64,000 nucleotides of DNA, from NCBI GenBank assembly GCA_959347425.1, contig OY365741.1, forward strand, positions 186,001 to 250,000, given 5' to 3'. Source of the stretch: an uncultured Amylibacter sp. (GTDB lineage: Bacteria > Pseudomonadota > Alphaproteobacteria > Rhodobacterales > Rhodobacteraceae). Positions 37,586 to 45,733 of the stretch are shown one piece after another. Each line of letters begins with the position of its first letter. Position 1 is the stretch's first letter. The translations under genes and the position numbers were made by a program. Below the pieces are notes generated by a model that searched no databases, was not told where the DNA came from, and saw only the letters and a list, made by a program, of their open reading frames with translations.

Positions 37586-38482
37586 CTACTTCACCCCCCC
37601 AGCAACCCCCGCAGGATCCAAATCCAACGCACTCTGCCGCAAAAACGCCATTAACCCCGCAGGATCGCTCTTATACTTATCCAGCACATCACGCCCAATA
37701 GCCCGCCCGACCACCGGACATTGCGCCTTATTAAACGCCTTTTTAATCTCATACATCAGCAAACTCTGCCGCAGAGTCATCGATATATTACTCGCAATCT
37801 GAAACACCCGCGAATTAGACCCGGCAAAAAACACAGGCACAACCACGGCATCGCTACGCAATATCATTTTGGACGTGAAATTACCCCATTCCGACTCCAC
37901 CACTGGCCCGAAAAACGACCGAGCCGTGCAAACCGTGCCAGCAGGAAAAACCCCGACAGCATGCCCGTCATTGACCCAATCCAACGCCACCTTGCGCGAT
38001 TCCAAATTCTTGGCCAAAGCATCCTCCTCATGGGGGAAATAGATGGAAATCAAATTATGCTCGGCAACGGCAACACCGTTTAACAACGCCCGCGTGATAA
38101 TCTTAAAATCATCGCGGCGTTTGGATAATAACCACGCTAGAACCAATCCATCCACCAATCCATGCGGGTGATTGCACACGATAACAACGGGTCCAGTACG
38201 CGGGATATTTTCCATCATCGCGGCGGAGGTTTTCACCTTTATACCCATTTCATCCAAAACAGAAGTCCAAAAGTGCGGGTGTTTATTCGGGTCATTTTCC
38301 CAACGGCGCATGTGCCATAATAACCGATATTTCGCGGTAAAAGCCTCCACCAATTTAATAAAAAACCGCTTGCCAGTATCGGGATAGGACGAAGCATAGG
38401 TCAAATCGGCAGGATTATACAGGCTGATTTTTTCCGACTCGGCGGCAGAGGACGCAGCCTTAATTTTGCTTTGCTTGCGCAT
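37586..38482 (-). CDS. 1-acyl-glycerol-3-phosphate acyltransferase-like (PlsC family)
   Basis: A 298-residue lysophospholipid acyltransferase homologue. The catalytic HX4D-type motif appears as CNHPHGLVDG near residue 110, and the substrate site as VGVFPAGTV; a proline-containing block follows (RSDAVVVPVFFAGSNS). An N-terminal extension of about 90 residues precedes the domain. It starts one base after the ptsH stop, so it is the last gene of the hprK-EIIA-ptsH transcript. The likely substrate is a lysophospholipid or ornithine lipid precursor; which one is not decided by sequence. Confidence 0.82.
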   Translation of the reverse strand: MRKQSKIKAASSAAESEKISLYNPADLTYASSYPDTGKRFFIKLVEAFTAKYRLLWHMRRWENDPNKHPHFWTSVLDEMGIKVKTSAAMMENIPRTGPVVIVCNHPHGLVDGLVLAWLLSKRRDDFKIITRALLNGVAVAEHNLISIYFPHEEDALAKNLESRKVALDWVNDGHAVGVFPAGTVCTARSFFGPVVESEWGNFTSKMILRSDAVVVPVFFAGSNSRVFQIASNISMTLRQSLLMYEIKKAFNKAQCPVVGRAIGRDVLDKYKSDPAGLMAFLRQSALDLDPAGVAGGVK

Positions 38483-38749
38483 TTAACAGCCCTCTCCGAA
38501 CTTATCATTCACCAGATTTGTCAGGGCATCGCACAAAGCCCCAGACTGCGCCCCAGCCGTTTTCACATGGATAAAACAGCCCTTGGCAGCGGCCAGCATC
38601 ATAAGGCCCATGATGGAATCGCCAGACACATCCAGCCCGTCTTTTGTTACCACGCAGGTCGCGTCAAAGCTATCCACAGCCTCGACAAACTTGGCAGAGG
38701 CACGGGCGTGCAGCCCTTTTTCATTCGTTATTTCCAAATCAATTTCCAT
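38483..38749 (-). CDS. ptsH: Phosphocarrier protein HPr
   Basis: Phosphocarrier of a regulatory PTS. The 88-residue protein has the EI-phosphorylated His14 in KGLHARAS and Ser45 in SGDSIMGL, the site HprK phosphorylates. I prefer the ATG at 38749, which gives the usual N-terminus. A TTG at 38770 has a GAGG upstream and would add seven residues. It lies between the EIIA-type gene and the acyltransferase with no gap to the latter. Confidence 0.92.
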   Translation of the reverse strand: MEIDLEITNEKGLHARASAKFVEAVDSFDATCVVTKDGLDVSGDSIMGLMMLAAAKGCFIHVKTAGAQSGALCDALTNLVNDKFGEGC

Positions 38750-38787
38750 AAAATTCGTTTTCAAGCACAAGCCCAGTTAAACCTCAA

Positions 38788-39180
38788 TTAAACCCCAGAC
38801 CCATCGCAAGAATTAATATATTTGCGTCCCGCATCCATTGCCGCGGCCAGCGCATCCTTTATTGGCATGTTACGCGATTTTGCCAGTTTAAGCAACATAG
38901 GCATATTGGCTCCGTATAAAATCCGTCGCTCGGCACAGTTGCAAGCTTTCATGGACAAATTAGACGGAGACCCGCCGAACATGTCGGTTACGACAACCAC
39001 CCCTTGTCCGCCATCCACGCGGTCGGCGGCGGCGCAGATTTCCTCTTGTTTTTTGGCACGGTCGCATTCCGCATCGATGGATACGGCGATGATATTGGGC
39101 TGGCTACCATAGACATGCTCTATAGTATTAAGGTATTCCTGCGCCAAGCGGCCATGACCTACTATCACGACTCCGATCAC
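38788..39180 (-). CDS. PTS EIIA component, mannose family
   Basis: A 130-residue EIIA(Man)-type protein. The phospho-acceptor is His9 in VIVGHGRLA, and the dimer-interface motif VVVTDMFGGSPSN is conserved. No EIIB, EIIC or EIID genes are present, so it belongs to the regulatory PTS typical of alphaproteobacteria and does not serve sugar transport. It is co-directional with hprK upstream and ptsH downstream. Confidence 0.93.
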   Translation of the reverse strand: MIGVVIVGHGRLAQEYLNTIEHVYGSQPNIIAVSIDAECDRAKKQEEICAAADRVDGGQGVVVVTDMFGGSPSNLSMKACNCAERRILYGANMPMLLKLAKSRNMPIKDALAAAMDAGRKYINSCDGSGV

Positions 39181-39334
39181 AGTGCTGGCTCCTTTATCTG
39201 GTCGCGCAAGGTGCGCTAGGGGGGATTGGAATTTGCATGGTATAGTAATTTTGGCAGGTTTGCAAGGGGGTTTATCGGGGGTGTGATAGGTTTAATGGTA
39301 AAAATATCGTTAATTTGTGGTAAAATCGGCGTTT

Positions 39335-39838
39335 TTATCCGCTACGCCCGTGGATAAGGTATTGCAAGAGGGCAAAGTGCAGGTTCGGCTGGTTTGCCCC
39401 GCGAATAAGGTCAATCCGTGCGGTTTGTTTCGCAGTTTGTAAGGTCGCGTATTCACGGGCAGGCAGACGGGTTTCGCTGGCGGAGTCCATATCCACAACG
39501 GCTATTAGACGGGTTTTGGCGGTCAAGGGAATCAGGGGGGCGTTTAGCAAACCTATCCCCCGCGCCTCTATCATCGGTTTTGCCATCCCCATGGCTCGTG
39601 CGGGTGGCGTGGCAATTATCACATCCGTTTGTTCCAATTTTTCCATCCCCTTTTCTACCGACAAACACACGCAATCATCGCAGACCAAATCGCACCCCAA
39701 CCCCAGCAGAGCCAGAGCCACTGCCGATTTCCCAGACCCAGACTGCCCAATAATCAACAACCCGCGATTTTTTATCGCAACACAGGTTCCGTGATTATTC
39801 CCTTGTTTTAATAGGTTTTCTACAAAAATGTCTATAAT
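39335..39838 (-). CDS. hprK: HPr kinase/phosphorylase, short alphaproteobacterial form; start codon uncertain
   Basis: Phosphorylates or dephosphorylates Ser45 of HPr. The kinase domain has Walker A IIGQSGSGKSAV, the acidic site LVCDDCV and the conserved ARGIGLLN. Family-like sequence starts before the first ATG/GTG/TTG codon: the frame reads NNHGTCVAIKNRGLLIIGQ, as in homologues, but the first standard codon is TTG at 39760, inside that block. The frame is open back to a TAG at 39845-39847, and AGGGGG lies just after that stop. A start at ATT (39838), ATA (39835) or ATT (39829) is therefore likely. I give the longest version. It is divergent from pckA. Confidence 0.8.
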   Translation of the reverse strand: MIDIFVENLLKQGNNHGTCVAIKNRGLLIIGQSGSGKSAVALALLGLGCDLVCDDCVCLSVEKGMEKLEQTDVIIATPPARAMGMAKPMIEARGIGLLNAPLIPLTAKTRLIAVVDMDSASETRLPAREYATLQTAKQTARIDLIRGANQPNLHFALLQYLIHGRSG

Positions 39839-39910
39839 AACCCCCTAAAGCTGGTCAGCATCCCTAGTAACTAATCACTAATCATTAATCACTAATCACT
39901 GAATTTACCA

Positions 39911-39934
39911 TAGCATTTTCCACAAAACATGCTA
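39911..39934. promoter_or_regulatory. Inverted repeat upstream of pckA
   Basis: TAGCAT (39911-39916) and ATGCTA (39929-39934) form a 12-base-spaced inverted repeat about 75 bases before the pckA start. A -10-like TATACA overlaps its right arm. It could be an operator for carbon-source control; nothing else supports that. Confidence 0.35.
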
Positions 39935-40009
39935 TACACCCCCAAAACCATAAATTCCCCTGCGGAGACTCTGTCATAAACAGCCGCAAACTGCCACAAA
40001 GGAACGCTT

Positions 40010-41578
40010 ATGAAAACGGGTGTATTCAATCCATCAAATCCCCTTGAAACCCAAGGTATAACGCCGAAAACCGCGCACTATAACCTGACCGAAGCCGCCC
40101 TTATGCAGGCTTCGCTGAGCGCAGGCGAATCCACGCTCAGCAAACACGGCGCACTGCTGGTGAATACTGGGCAATATACCGGTCGCTCGCCACAGGATAA
40201 ATTCATAGTGCGCGAGGCGGCAACCGAGCCCCATATCTGGTGGGAAAACAACGCCCCCATGACGCGGGCGGATTTTGAAACCCTGCGGGCGGATTTTTTC
40301 ACCCATATAAAACAGGGCGAATACTATGTTCAAGACCTATTCGGCGGGGCTGACCCCAACCATCGGCTGAACGTCCGCGTGGTAACCGAACTGGCGTGGC
40401 ATAGCCTGTTTATCCGCCATTTGCTCCGCCGACCCGCACGGGCGGAATTACACGATTTCCTGCCCGAATTCACCATCATAAACTGCCCTAGTTTCAAGGC
40501 AGACCCCAATAAACACAACACGCGAAGCGAAGTCGTGGTGGCTATATCGTTTGAGGACAAACAGGTTTTAATCGGTGGCACCCAATACGCGGGTGAAACG
40601 AAAAAAGCCGTGTTTTCCGTGTTAAACTATCTTTTACCCGCAAAAGGCATCATGCCGATGCATTGCTCTGCCAACCACGCGATTGGCGATGGAAACGACT
40701 CGGCGGTGTTTTTCGGGCTGTCTGGCACGGGCAAAACGACTTTATCCGCCGATCCGAACCGCGTTTTATTGGGCGATGATGAGCACGGCTGGGGCGATAA
40801 TTTGTTTAATTTTGAGGGCGGGTGTTACGCGAAGACTATTAATTTGTCGGCTGAATCAGAGCCTGAAATCTTTGCGACGACGCGCAAATTTGCCACGGTG
40901 ATTGAGAATGTGGTGTTTGACGCGGACTCGCGCGAGCCTGATTTTAACGACACGAGCATCACCGCCAATGCGCGGTGTGCCTATCCTTTGGAGGCGATTT
41001 CCAACGCCTCCGATACGGGGATTTGCGGTGCGCCGCGGACGGTTGTGATGCTGACCTGCGATGCGTTTGGGGTGCTGCCGCCGATTGCTCGGCTGAGCGC
41101 GGATCAGGCGATGTATCACTTTTTATCGGGTTTTACCTCCAAAGTCGCGGGGACAGAGCGGGGTGTGAAAGAACCCACGCCCACGTTTTCCACGTGTTTC
41201 GGTGCGCCGTTTATGCCGCGTAGACCAGAGGTTTATGGGGATTTATTGCGCCGTCATATCTCTGCCAGCAACGCGGTATGTTGGCTGGTGAATACGGGGT
41301 GGAGCGGTGGTGGCTATGGTGTCGGTGCGCGGATGCCGATTAAGGTGACCCGTGCGTTGTTAAGTGCGGCCTTGGATGGCGGATTGAACGAAATTATGAA
41401 CGCGGGGGCGCTTCGTGTGGATGATAATTTCGGGTTTGAGGTGCCAGTATCCTTGGGTGGGATTGATGGTAAAGTGCTGGACCCGCGGGCGTGTTGGGCC
41501 GATGGCGCGGAATATGATGCGGTGGCGGCGCGACTGTTGGCGATGTTTGCTGATAATTTTCGGCAGTATGAGAGTTAA
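40010..41578 (+). CDS. pckA: Phosphoenolpyruvate carboxykinase (ATP)
   Basis: Converts oxaloacetate and ATP to PEP and CO2 in gluconeogenesis. The 522-residue protein has the N-terminal [14 protein letters not shown], the P-loop [16 protein letters not shown] around residue 238, the DDEHGW metal region and the [10 protein letters not shown] block, all diagnostic of the ATP-type enzyme. A GGAACG ribosome site lies close before the ATG. In many alphaproteobacteria pckA and the hprK cluster flank chvI/chvG; here the two-component genes are absent between them. Confidence 0.97.
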   Translation: MKTGVFNPSNPLETQGITPKTAHYNLTEAALMQASLSAGESTLSKHGALLVNTGQYTGRSPQDKFIVREAATEPHIWWENNAPMTRADFETLRADFFTHIKQGEYYVQDLFGGADPNHRLNVRVVTELAWHSLFIRHLLRRPARAELHDFLPEFTIINCPSFKADPNKHNTRSEVVVAISFEDKQVLIGGTQYAGETKKAVFSVLNYLLPAKGIMPMHCSANHAIGDGNDSAVFFGLSGTGKTTLSADPNRVLLGDDEHGWGDNLFNFEGGCYAKTINLSAESEPEIFATTRKFATVIENVVFDADSREPDFNDTSITANARCAYPLEAISNASDTGICGAPRTVVMLTCDAFGVLPPIARLSADQAMYHFLSGFTSKVAGTERGVKEPTPTFSTCFGAPFMPRRPEVYGDLLRRHISASNAVCWLVNTGWSGGGYGVGARMPIKVTRALLSAALDGGLNEIMNAGALRVDDNFGFEVPVSLGGIDGKVLDPRACWADGAEYDAVAARLLAMFADNFRQYES

Positions 41579-41626
41579 TGATTAGTGATTAATGATTAGT
41601 GATTAATGATTAGTGATTAATGATTA
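41577..41626. repeat. Heptamer tandem repeat (TTAGTGA/TTAATGA)n
   Basis: About seven copies of the 7-base unit GATTAGT/GATTAAT in alternating pairs begin inside the pckA stop codon. They are followed by a run of T and a short piece of element A (GCTGGTCGGCAT). Confidence 0.8.
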
Positions 41627-41669
41627 ATTTTTTTGCCACTTATTAGCTGGTCGGCATCATTGTTTTATT

Positions 41670-41963
41670 TTAACCAAATATCCGTTCTGCCCAAGGCTTA
41701 TGGGGGTTTAACAGCCATTTAAGCCGTACTCTGAATTCCAAATCAAAGGGGACACGTACCATTGCTTCGCCCGTAGCTCGTGGCGGGGGGATATCGTCAC
41801 CATACGCTAAATGACAAGCGATAGCCTCCGCTATTGCGCCTTTGGCGTAGTGGATTGCTTCCTTGCGGGTTTCGCCAAAGGTTGTGACGAGTGGTAAATC
41901 GGGACAATCAACCATATAGGTATCGTTGTCGTCCTCTATAAAATTTATTGCATATTTTAACAT
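41670..41963 (-). CDS. hicB: HicB-like antitoxin, short form 1
   Basis: A 97-residue HicB-type protein partnered with the hicA just upstream (34 bases). The HicB fold is seen in YMVDCPDLPLVTTFGETRKEAIHYAKGAIAEAI. In place of a C-terminal DNA-binding domain it ends with LKWLLNPHKPWAERIFG, so it may neutralise the toxin without binding DNA itself. Its second half is almost identical to the other short hicB at 42687, pointing to duplication or gene conversion. Confidence 0.83.
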   Translation of the reverse strand: MLKYAINFIEDDNDTYMVDCPDLPLVTTFGETRKEAIHYAKGAIAEAIACHLAYGDDIPPPRATGEAMVRVPFDLEFRVRLKWLLNPHKPWAERIFG

Positions 41964-41997
41964 GTGTAGCTCCTTTGTTTGCCGTTTATTGGATTGT

Positions 41998-42186
41998 TTA
42001 TTTCAACCCAAGTTGTCTTTTTATTTTATGCACCACATTTTTTCCCAAGTCTTTACGCGATCCATGTATAGAAATTTGGGCTTTTTTGCCCTTTAGATGG
42101 GCAGTTCTATGCCCGCTTCCCCCTTTGTGGTCAGTAAAAGTGCATCCTTGTTTCTTTAGCCATTTTACCAGCTCTGCCGAGTTCAT
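41998..42186 (-). CDS. hicA: HicA-like toxin, copy 1
   Basis: A 62-residue mRNA interferase-type protein with the HicA double-stranded RNA-binding-like fold: MNSAELVKWLKKQGC, GGSGHRTA with the candidate catalytic His, and HGSRKDLGKNVVHKIKRQLGL. It is a paralogue of 43011-43199, differing at about 15 positions. The start ATG lies 6 bases after a predicted -10 element, so its mRNA may lack a leader. Confidence 0.85.
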   Translation of the reverse strand: MNSAELVKWLKKQGCTFTDHKGGSGHRTAHLKGKKAQISIHGSRKDLGKNVVHKIKRQLGLK

Positions 42187-42192
42187 GGGTTA

Positions 42193-42223
42193 AAGGTAGT
42201 CAATATAAATCTTGTTGTCAACA
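42193..42223 (-). promoter_or_regulatory. Promoter and palindromic operator of hicA copy 1
   Basis: On the minus strand TTGACA (42216-42221), a 17-base spacer and TACCTT (42193-42198). The -35 overlaps the palindrome TGTTG-T-CAACA (42213-42223). The same arrangement precedes hicA copy 2. HicB-type autoregulation through this palindrome is inferred. Confidence 0.55.
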
Positions 42224-42237
42224 GGTATTTTATCTTT

Positions 42238-42648
42238 TTATCGAATCGAAACCTCAATATGTCCGCCCATCGCTGCAGCTGCCTGTTCATACTGATCAAC
42301 GCGGCTTTTATACGCGGGGTCAAATAACCTGTCAATCTGCGGACGCGCCGTTCCCAGTGCGATTGCCAACTTTTGGCGACTGAATTTATTACGCTCTAAC
42401 TGCCATTTTAATATCACCTTTAACGCCAGTTGCAAGGAAACACGTACCATCGCTTCGCCTTTTGCCTTTGGCACGGGGATTTCGTCAAAATGCGCCAAAC
42501 GCCCCGCTATCGCACAATTCACAGCATCCATGCCATAGCCGATTGCGTCCTCCATTGTTTCACCAAAGGTTGTGACCTCTGGCAAATCTGGACAGGTGAC
42601 CAAAAATGTCCCCTCATCATCTTCAAAGTTTATTGCGTATTCTAACAT
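42238..42648 (-). CDS. hicB: HicB antitoxin with C-terminal helix-turn-helix
   Basis: A 136-residue full-length HicB. The N-terminal HicB fold (TFLVTCPDLPEVTTFGETMEDAIGYGMDAV) is followed by an XRE/HTH-like domain (KFSRQKLAIALGTARPQIDRLFDP...YEQAAAAMGGHIEV), which would bind the shared palindrome. It is third in the gene order hicA-hicB-hicB-hicA-hicB on the minus strand and is the only member with a DNA-binding domain, so it may control both units. Confidence 0.88.
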   Translation of the reverse strand: MLEYAINFEDDEGTFLVTCPDLPEVTTFGETMEDAIGYGMDAVNCAIAGRLAHFDEIPVPKAKGEAMVRVSLQLALKVILKWQLERNKFSRQKLAIALGTARPQIDRLFDPAYKSRVDQYEQAAAAMGGHIEVSIR

Positions 42649-42686
42649 AGTTTGCTCCTTTAATGCGGTTTATTGGATTGTTTATT

Positions 42687-42977
42687 TTAACCAAATATCC
42701 GTTCTGCCCAAGGCTTATGGGGGTTTAACAACCATTTAAGCCGTACTCTGAATTCCAAATCAAAGGGGACACGTACCATTGCTTCGCCCGTAGCCCTTGG
42801 CGGGGGGATATCGCGACCTTGTGCCAGATAGTAGGCGATAGCCTCCGCTATCGCGCCTCTGGCGTAGTGGATTGCTTCCTTGCGGGTTTCGCCAAAGGTT
42901 GTGACGATTGGCAAATCGGGACAGGTGACCAGAAGCGTGCCGTCTTCATCTTCAAAGTTTATTGCATATTCTAACAT
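42687..42977 (-). CDS. hicB: HicB-like antitoxin, short form 2
   Basis: A 96-residue paralogue of 41670-41963. It shares the last 60 or so residues almost exactly, including LKWLLNPHKPWAERIFG, and lacks a helix-turn-helix domain. It lies 33 bases downstream of hicA copy 2, with a GGAGCAAAC ribosome-site region also seen before the long hicB. Confidence 0.83.
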   Translation of the reverse strand: MLEYAINFEDEDGTLLVTCPDLPIVTTFGETRKEAIHYARGAIAEAIAYYLAQGRDIPPPRATGEAMVRVPFDLEFRVRLKWLLNPHKPWAERIFG

Positions 42978-43010
42978 AGTTTGCTCCTTTAATGCGATTT
43001 ATTGGATTGT

Positions 43011-43199
43011 TTATTTCAACCCAAGATCCTTTTTTATTTTATGAACCGTGCCTTTTTTTAATTCCTTGCGCGAGCCATGTATGGGTATTTGGGTTTCTTT
43101 ACCCTTTAAAATAGCGGTTCTATGCCCACTACCCCCACGGCTATCAGCAAAAGTGCATCCTTGTTTTTTTAGCCATTTTACCAGCTCTGCCGAGTTCAT
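43011..43199 (-). CDS. hicA: HicA-like toxin, copy 2
   Basis: A 62-residue HicA-type toxin, MNSAELVKWLKKQGC then GGSGHRTA and HGSRKELKKGTVHKIKKDLGL. It is the first gene of the five-gene cluster and has the same promoter-palindrome block as copy 1 directly upstream. Confidence 0.85.
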   Translation of the reverse strand: MNSAELVKWLKKQGCTFADSRGGSGHRTAILKGKETQIPIHGSRKELKKGTVHKIKKDLGLK

Positions 43200-43205
43200 G
43201 TGTTA

Positions 43206-43236
43206 AAGGTAGTCAATATAAATCTTGTTGTCAACA
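43206..43236 (-). promoter_or_regulatory. Promoter and palindromic operator of hicA copy 2
   Basis: TTGACA (43229-43234), 17-base spacer and TACCTT (43206-43211) on the minus strand, with the palindrome TGTTG-T-CAACA at 43226-43236. Sequence from the ATG to about 50 bases upstream is almost identical to copy 1. Confidence 0.55.
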
Positions 43237-43280
43237 GGTATTTTATCTTTTTTATGACAAACCTAACGTCTTGCAACCAA

Positions 43281-43368
43281 AGGCTTTTGTGTATGGGCTT
43301 TTTCATGTTTTTATTTCGGTCGGGCAGGTTCAACTGCCCTTATGAAAAAGCTCTATATGCACAAAAGC
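43281..43368. repeat. Long hairpin element C, copy 1
   Basis: The outer arms GGCTTTTGTG...GCTTTTTCAT (43281-43305) and ATGAAAAAGC...CACAAAAGCC (43341-43368) pair as two 10-bp blocks around a short bulge. An inner hairpin GGGCAG-GTTCAA-CTGCCC lies at 43321-43338. A nearly identical copy stands at 56149-56236. It is followed by a heptamer run (43370-43418) that reaches the next gene. It could be a structured RNA or a miniature mobile element. Confidence 0.8.
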
Positions 43369-43369
43369 C

Positions 43370-43418
43370 CCCACTAATCGTTAATCACTAATCACTAATC
43401 ACTAATCACTAATCGTTA
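43370..43418. repeat. Heptamer tandem repeat (CACTAAT)n
   Basis: Six to seven copies of CACTAAT/CGTTAAT between hairpin element C and the stop codon of the glycine-zipper lipoprotein. Confidence 0.8.
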
Positions 43419-43799
43419 CCCAACCACCTTATGCCCGCGTCCGCGCAGGCAGTTGAACACAATCTGGTTGCGTTGCCCTTCTAACGTTTCTTCCGCCTCT
43501 GAATCGCCTGATAGCTTGCCGAACGCGCCCCCGATGGCCGCGCCACCGACAACATCCCCGACACTACCGCCGTCCAAAAGCCCGATTAACCCGCCAGCAA
43601 CCGCGCCCGCAATCGCGCCTTCGTTGCCAACACTATTATCCTTTTGTCTCTGCAAGGATAGGTTGCGACATTCCGCCAAATCCCTTTGATATTCGGGCGT
43701 TGAGCGACCATCCACGATGGGCTCATAGGGCGTGTCGCTACACGCGGTCATGCCAAAAACGATGGCACCTGAAAGTAAAAAAGTCGTTGTTTTTTTCAT
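43416..43799 (-). CDS. Glycine-zipper outer-membrane lipoprotein
   Basis: A 127-residue lipoprotein with lipobox MTAC (Cys20). The middle has glycine-zipper repeats (GAIAGAVAGGLIGLLDGGSVGDVVGGAAIGGAFG in outline, about 62-97), as in Rickettsia 17-kDa antigen and SlyB-type proteins, which span or associate with the outer membrane. Two more cysteines flank the zipper. It is unrelated to the TbpB-like lipoproteins of the window. It lies alone upstream of the hic cluster. Confidence 0.85.
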   Translation of the reverse strand: MKKTTTFLLSGAIVFGMTACSDTPYEPIVDGRSTPEYQRDLAECRNLSLQRQKDNSVGNEGAIAGAVAGGLIGLLDGGSVGDVVGGAAIGGAFGKLSGDSEAEETLEGQRNQIVFNCLRGRGHKVVG

Positions 43800-43879
43800 C
43801 GGTCTGTCCTTTTATGGTTATGATGTTTTATTCCTATAGCGGATATTTTACGATGATGCAAGCGGTTTTAACGAAATCG

Positions 43880-45733
43880 TTAAGTCCGCCCAAACAACCG
43901 CTCTATATCCTTTAAACTCAGCGAAACATAGGTCGGTCGCCCGTGGTTACACTGCCCCGAATGGGGGGTTCGCTCCATATCACGCAGCAATGCGTTCATC
44001 TCTTCACCGCCCATCCTCCGCCCTGAACGAACAGAACCATGACAGGCTATACGGCTTAAAACCGCGTCGGTTTTATCCGAGATGCTCTGGGTATGGTCGG
44101 ATTCATCCAGCTCATCCAGAATGTCATTCACCAGCCGCGCCACATCGACAACCCCCAATAAAGCAGGGGTTTCGCGCACGCATAACGCCCCTGCCCCGAA
44201 GGTTTCAATGACCAAACCCAGCGATTCCAATCCGTCGGCAAAGCCCAGCAATAATTCGCATTCCAAAGGCGATAAATCGATGATTTCGGGGATTAATAAC
44301 GCTTGGCGAGCCACGTTTTTTGCCGCGATTTGGGTTTTCAATCGCTCATAAACCAGCCGTTCATGGGCGGCGTGTTGGTCGACTATGACTATACCTGCTT
44401 GGGTTTGGGCGATGATGTAATTCTCATGAACCTGTGCGCGGGCAACGCCCAAAGGCAAATCGGCTTCATCCACCACAACATCCGTGTCCTCTATAATCGC
44501 ATCACTTTCCACCCGTCCAGAAAAGGCGGTTTGAGTCTCGGCAAAGCCCGAATAGCCAACATCACTGCCCCCAGAAGACCCACGCGCAACCCCCTGCGAA
44601 GCCCCCCGCCCCCCGCCATAATTGCCTTGATACGGCACGCGACCCTCGGGGCGGAACGCATCACTCATCGCCCCCGCGATTGTGCTGGAAACCCGCCCGC
44701 CGTCGCTGGCCAGAGCATCGCGCACGGCACTGACTATTAAACTACGGACATCGTTTGGCGCACGAAACCGAACCTCTGCCTTGGTTGGATGGACATTGAC
44801 ATCAACCACATCCGTGGGACATTGCACGAACAACGCGACCACAGGATGCCTGCCCTGCATAAGAAAATCGCGGTACGCCCCGCGCAACGCCCCGAAAAAC
44901 AGCTTATCCTTAACAGGGCGATTATTCACGAAAAAATACTGCGCCGAGGCGTTGCCCCTCGCATAAGTCGGCAGGGAAATATAGCCACGCAGGTGCAGCC
45001 CATCGCGCGTCATATCCACCCGCACAGCGTTGTCAATGAACTCCGTGCCAAGGATTTGCCGCAGCCGAGCCGTCAGCATCCCCTCCCCCGTTTGCGGGTC
45101 GGCGCGGAAAACAGAACGCCCCGCGTCTTCGCCTGAGTGGTCTTTCGCGTAGAACCCCACGGACGGGTGCGCCAGAGCCAGCCGTTTTATGGTGTCCATA
45201 ATGGCTATGGTTTCGGCGCGGTCTGTGCGCAGAAATTTTAACCGAGCGGGGGTGGCGAAGAACAAATCGCGCAAGGTGACGCTGGTGCCGATGGCGCGGG
45301 CGGCGGGGCTGACGGGGGACAGCGTGCCGCCCTCGGCGGTGATTTTGGCGGCGGTTTCGGTGCTGGATTCGGGCGCGTTTGGGCGCGATATAATCTGCAA
45401 TCGCCCGACTGAACCCATGGAGGGCAAAGCCTCCCCCCGAAATCCAAAACTGCGGATATTCAACAAATCCGAGCCGTCTATTTTGGAGGTCGCATGGCGC
45501 GATAGTGCCAAGGGCAGTTGCTCCCCCGTCATCCCATGCCCGTTATCGGCAACGCTGATAAGGGTTTTACCACCGTTCGCGTAGGCTATGTCTATACGGG
45601 TTGCGCCCGCGTCCAAGGCGTTTTCTATCAGCTCTTTCAGGGCGGCCGCGGGGCGTTCAATGACCTCCCCCGCCGCGATGCGGTTTGATAAGGCTTCGCT
45701 GAGTTGGCGGATTTGTGGGGGGGATTGTGTCAT
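43880..45733 (-). CDS. mutL: DNA mismatch repair protein MutL
   Basis: A 617-residue GHKL ATPase that links MutS to strand incision. N-terminal motifs are ELIENALDAGAT, VADNGHGM, RGEALPSMGSVG and GTSVTLRDLFFATPAR. The C-terminal domain contains the endonuclease motif DQHAAHERLVYE (about residue 447), fitting DQHA(x)2E(x)4E, so this MutL should nick DNA itself, as expected where MutH is absent. The C-terminal CNHGRP block is also present. A 16-base palindrome (TTAACGA-AA-TCGTTAA, 43868-43883) overlaps the stop. It is divergent from the 2261-residue lipoprotein. Confidence 0.96.
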   Translation of the reverse strand: MTQSPPQIRQLSEALSNRIAAGEVIERPAAALKELIENALDAGATRIDIAYANGGKTLISVADNGHGMTGEQLPLALSRHATSKIDGSDLLNIRSFGFRGEALPSMGSVGRLQIISRPNAPESSTETAAKITAEGGTLSPVSPAARAIGTSVTLRDLFFATPARLKFLRTDRAETIAIMDTIKRLALAHPSVGFYAKDHSGEDAGRSVFRADPQTGEGMLTARLRQILGTEFIDNAVRVDMTRDGLHLRGYISLPTYARGNASAQYFFVNNRPVKDKLFFGALRGAYRDFLMQGRHPVVALFVQCPTDVVDVNVHPTKAEVRFRAPNDVRSLIVSAVRDALASDGGRVSSTIAGAMSDAFRPEGRVPYQGNYGGGRGASQGVARGSSGGSDVGYSGFAETQTAFSGRVESDAIIEDTDVVVDEADLPLGVARAQVHENYIIAQTQAGIVIVDQHAAHERLVYERLKTQIAAKNVARQALLIPEIIDLSPLECELLLGFADGLESLGLVIETFGAGALCVRETPALLGVVDVARLVNDILDELDESDHTQSISDKTDAVLSRIACHGSVRSGRRMGGEEMNALLRDMERTPHSGQCNHGRPTYVSLSLKDIERLFGRT

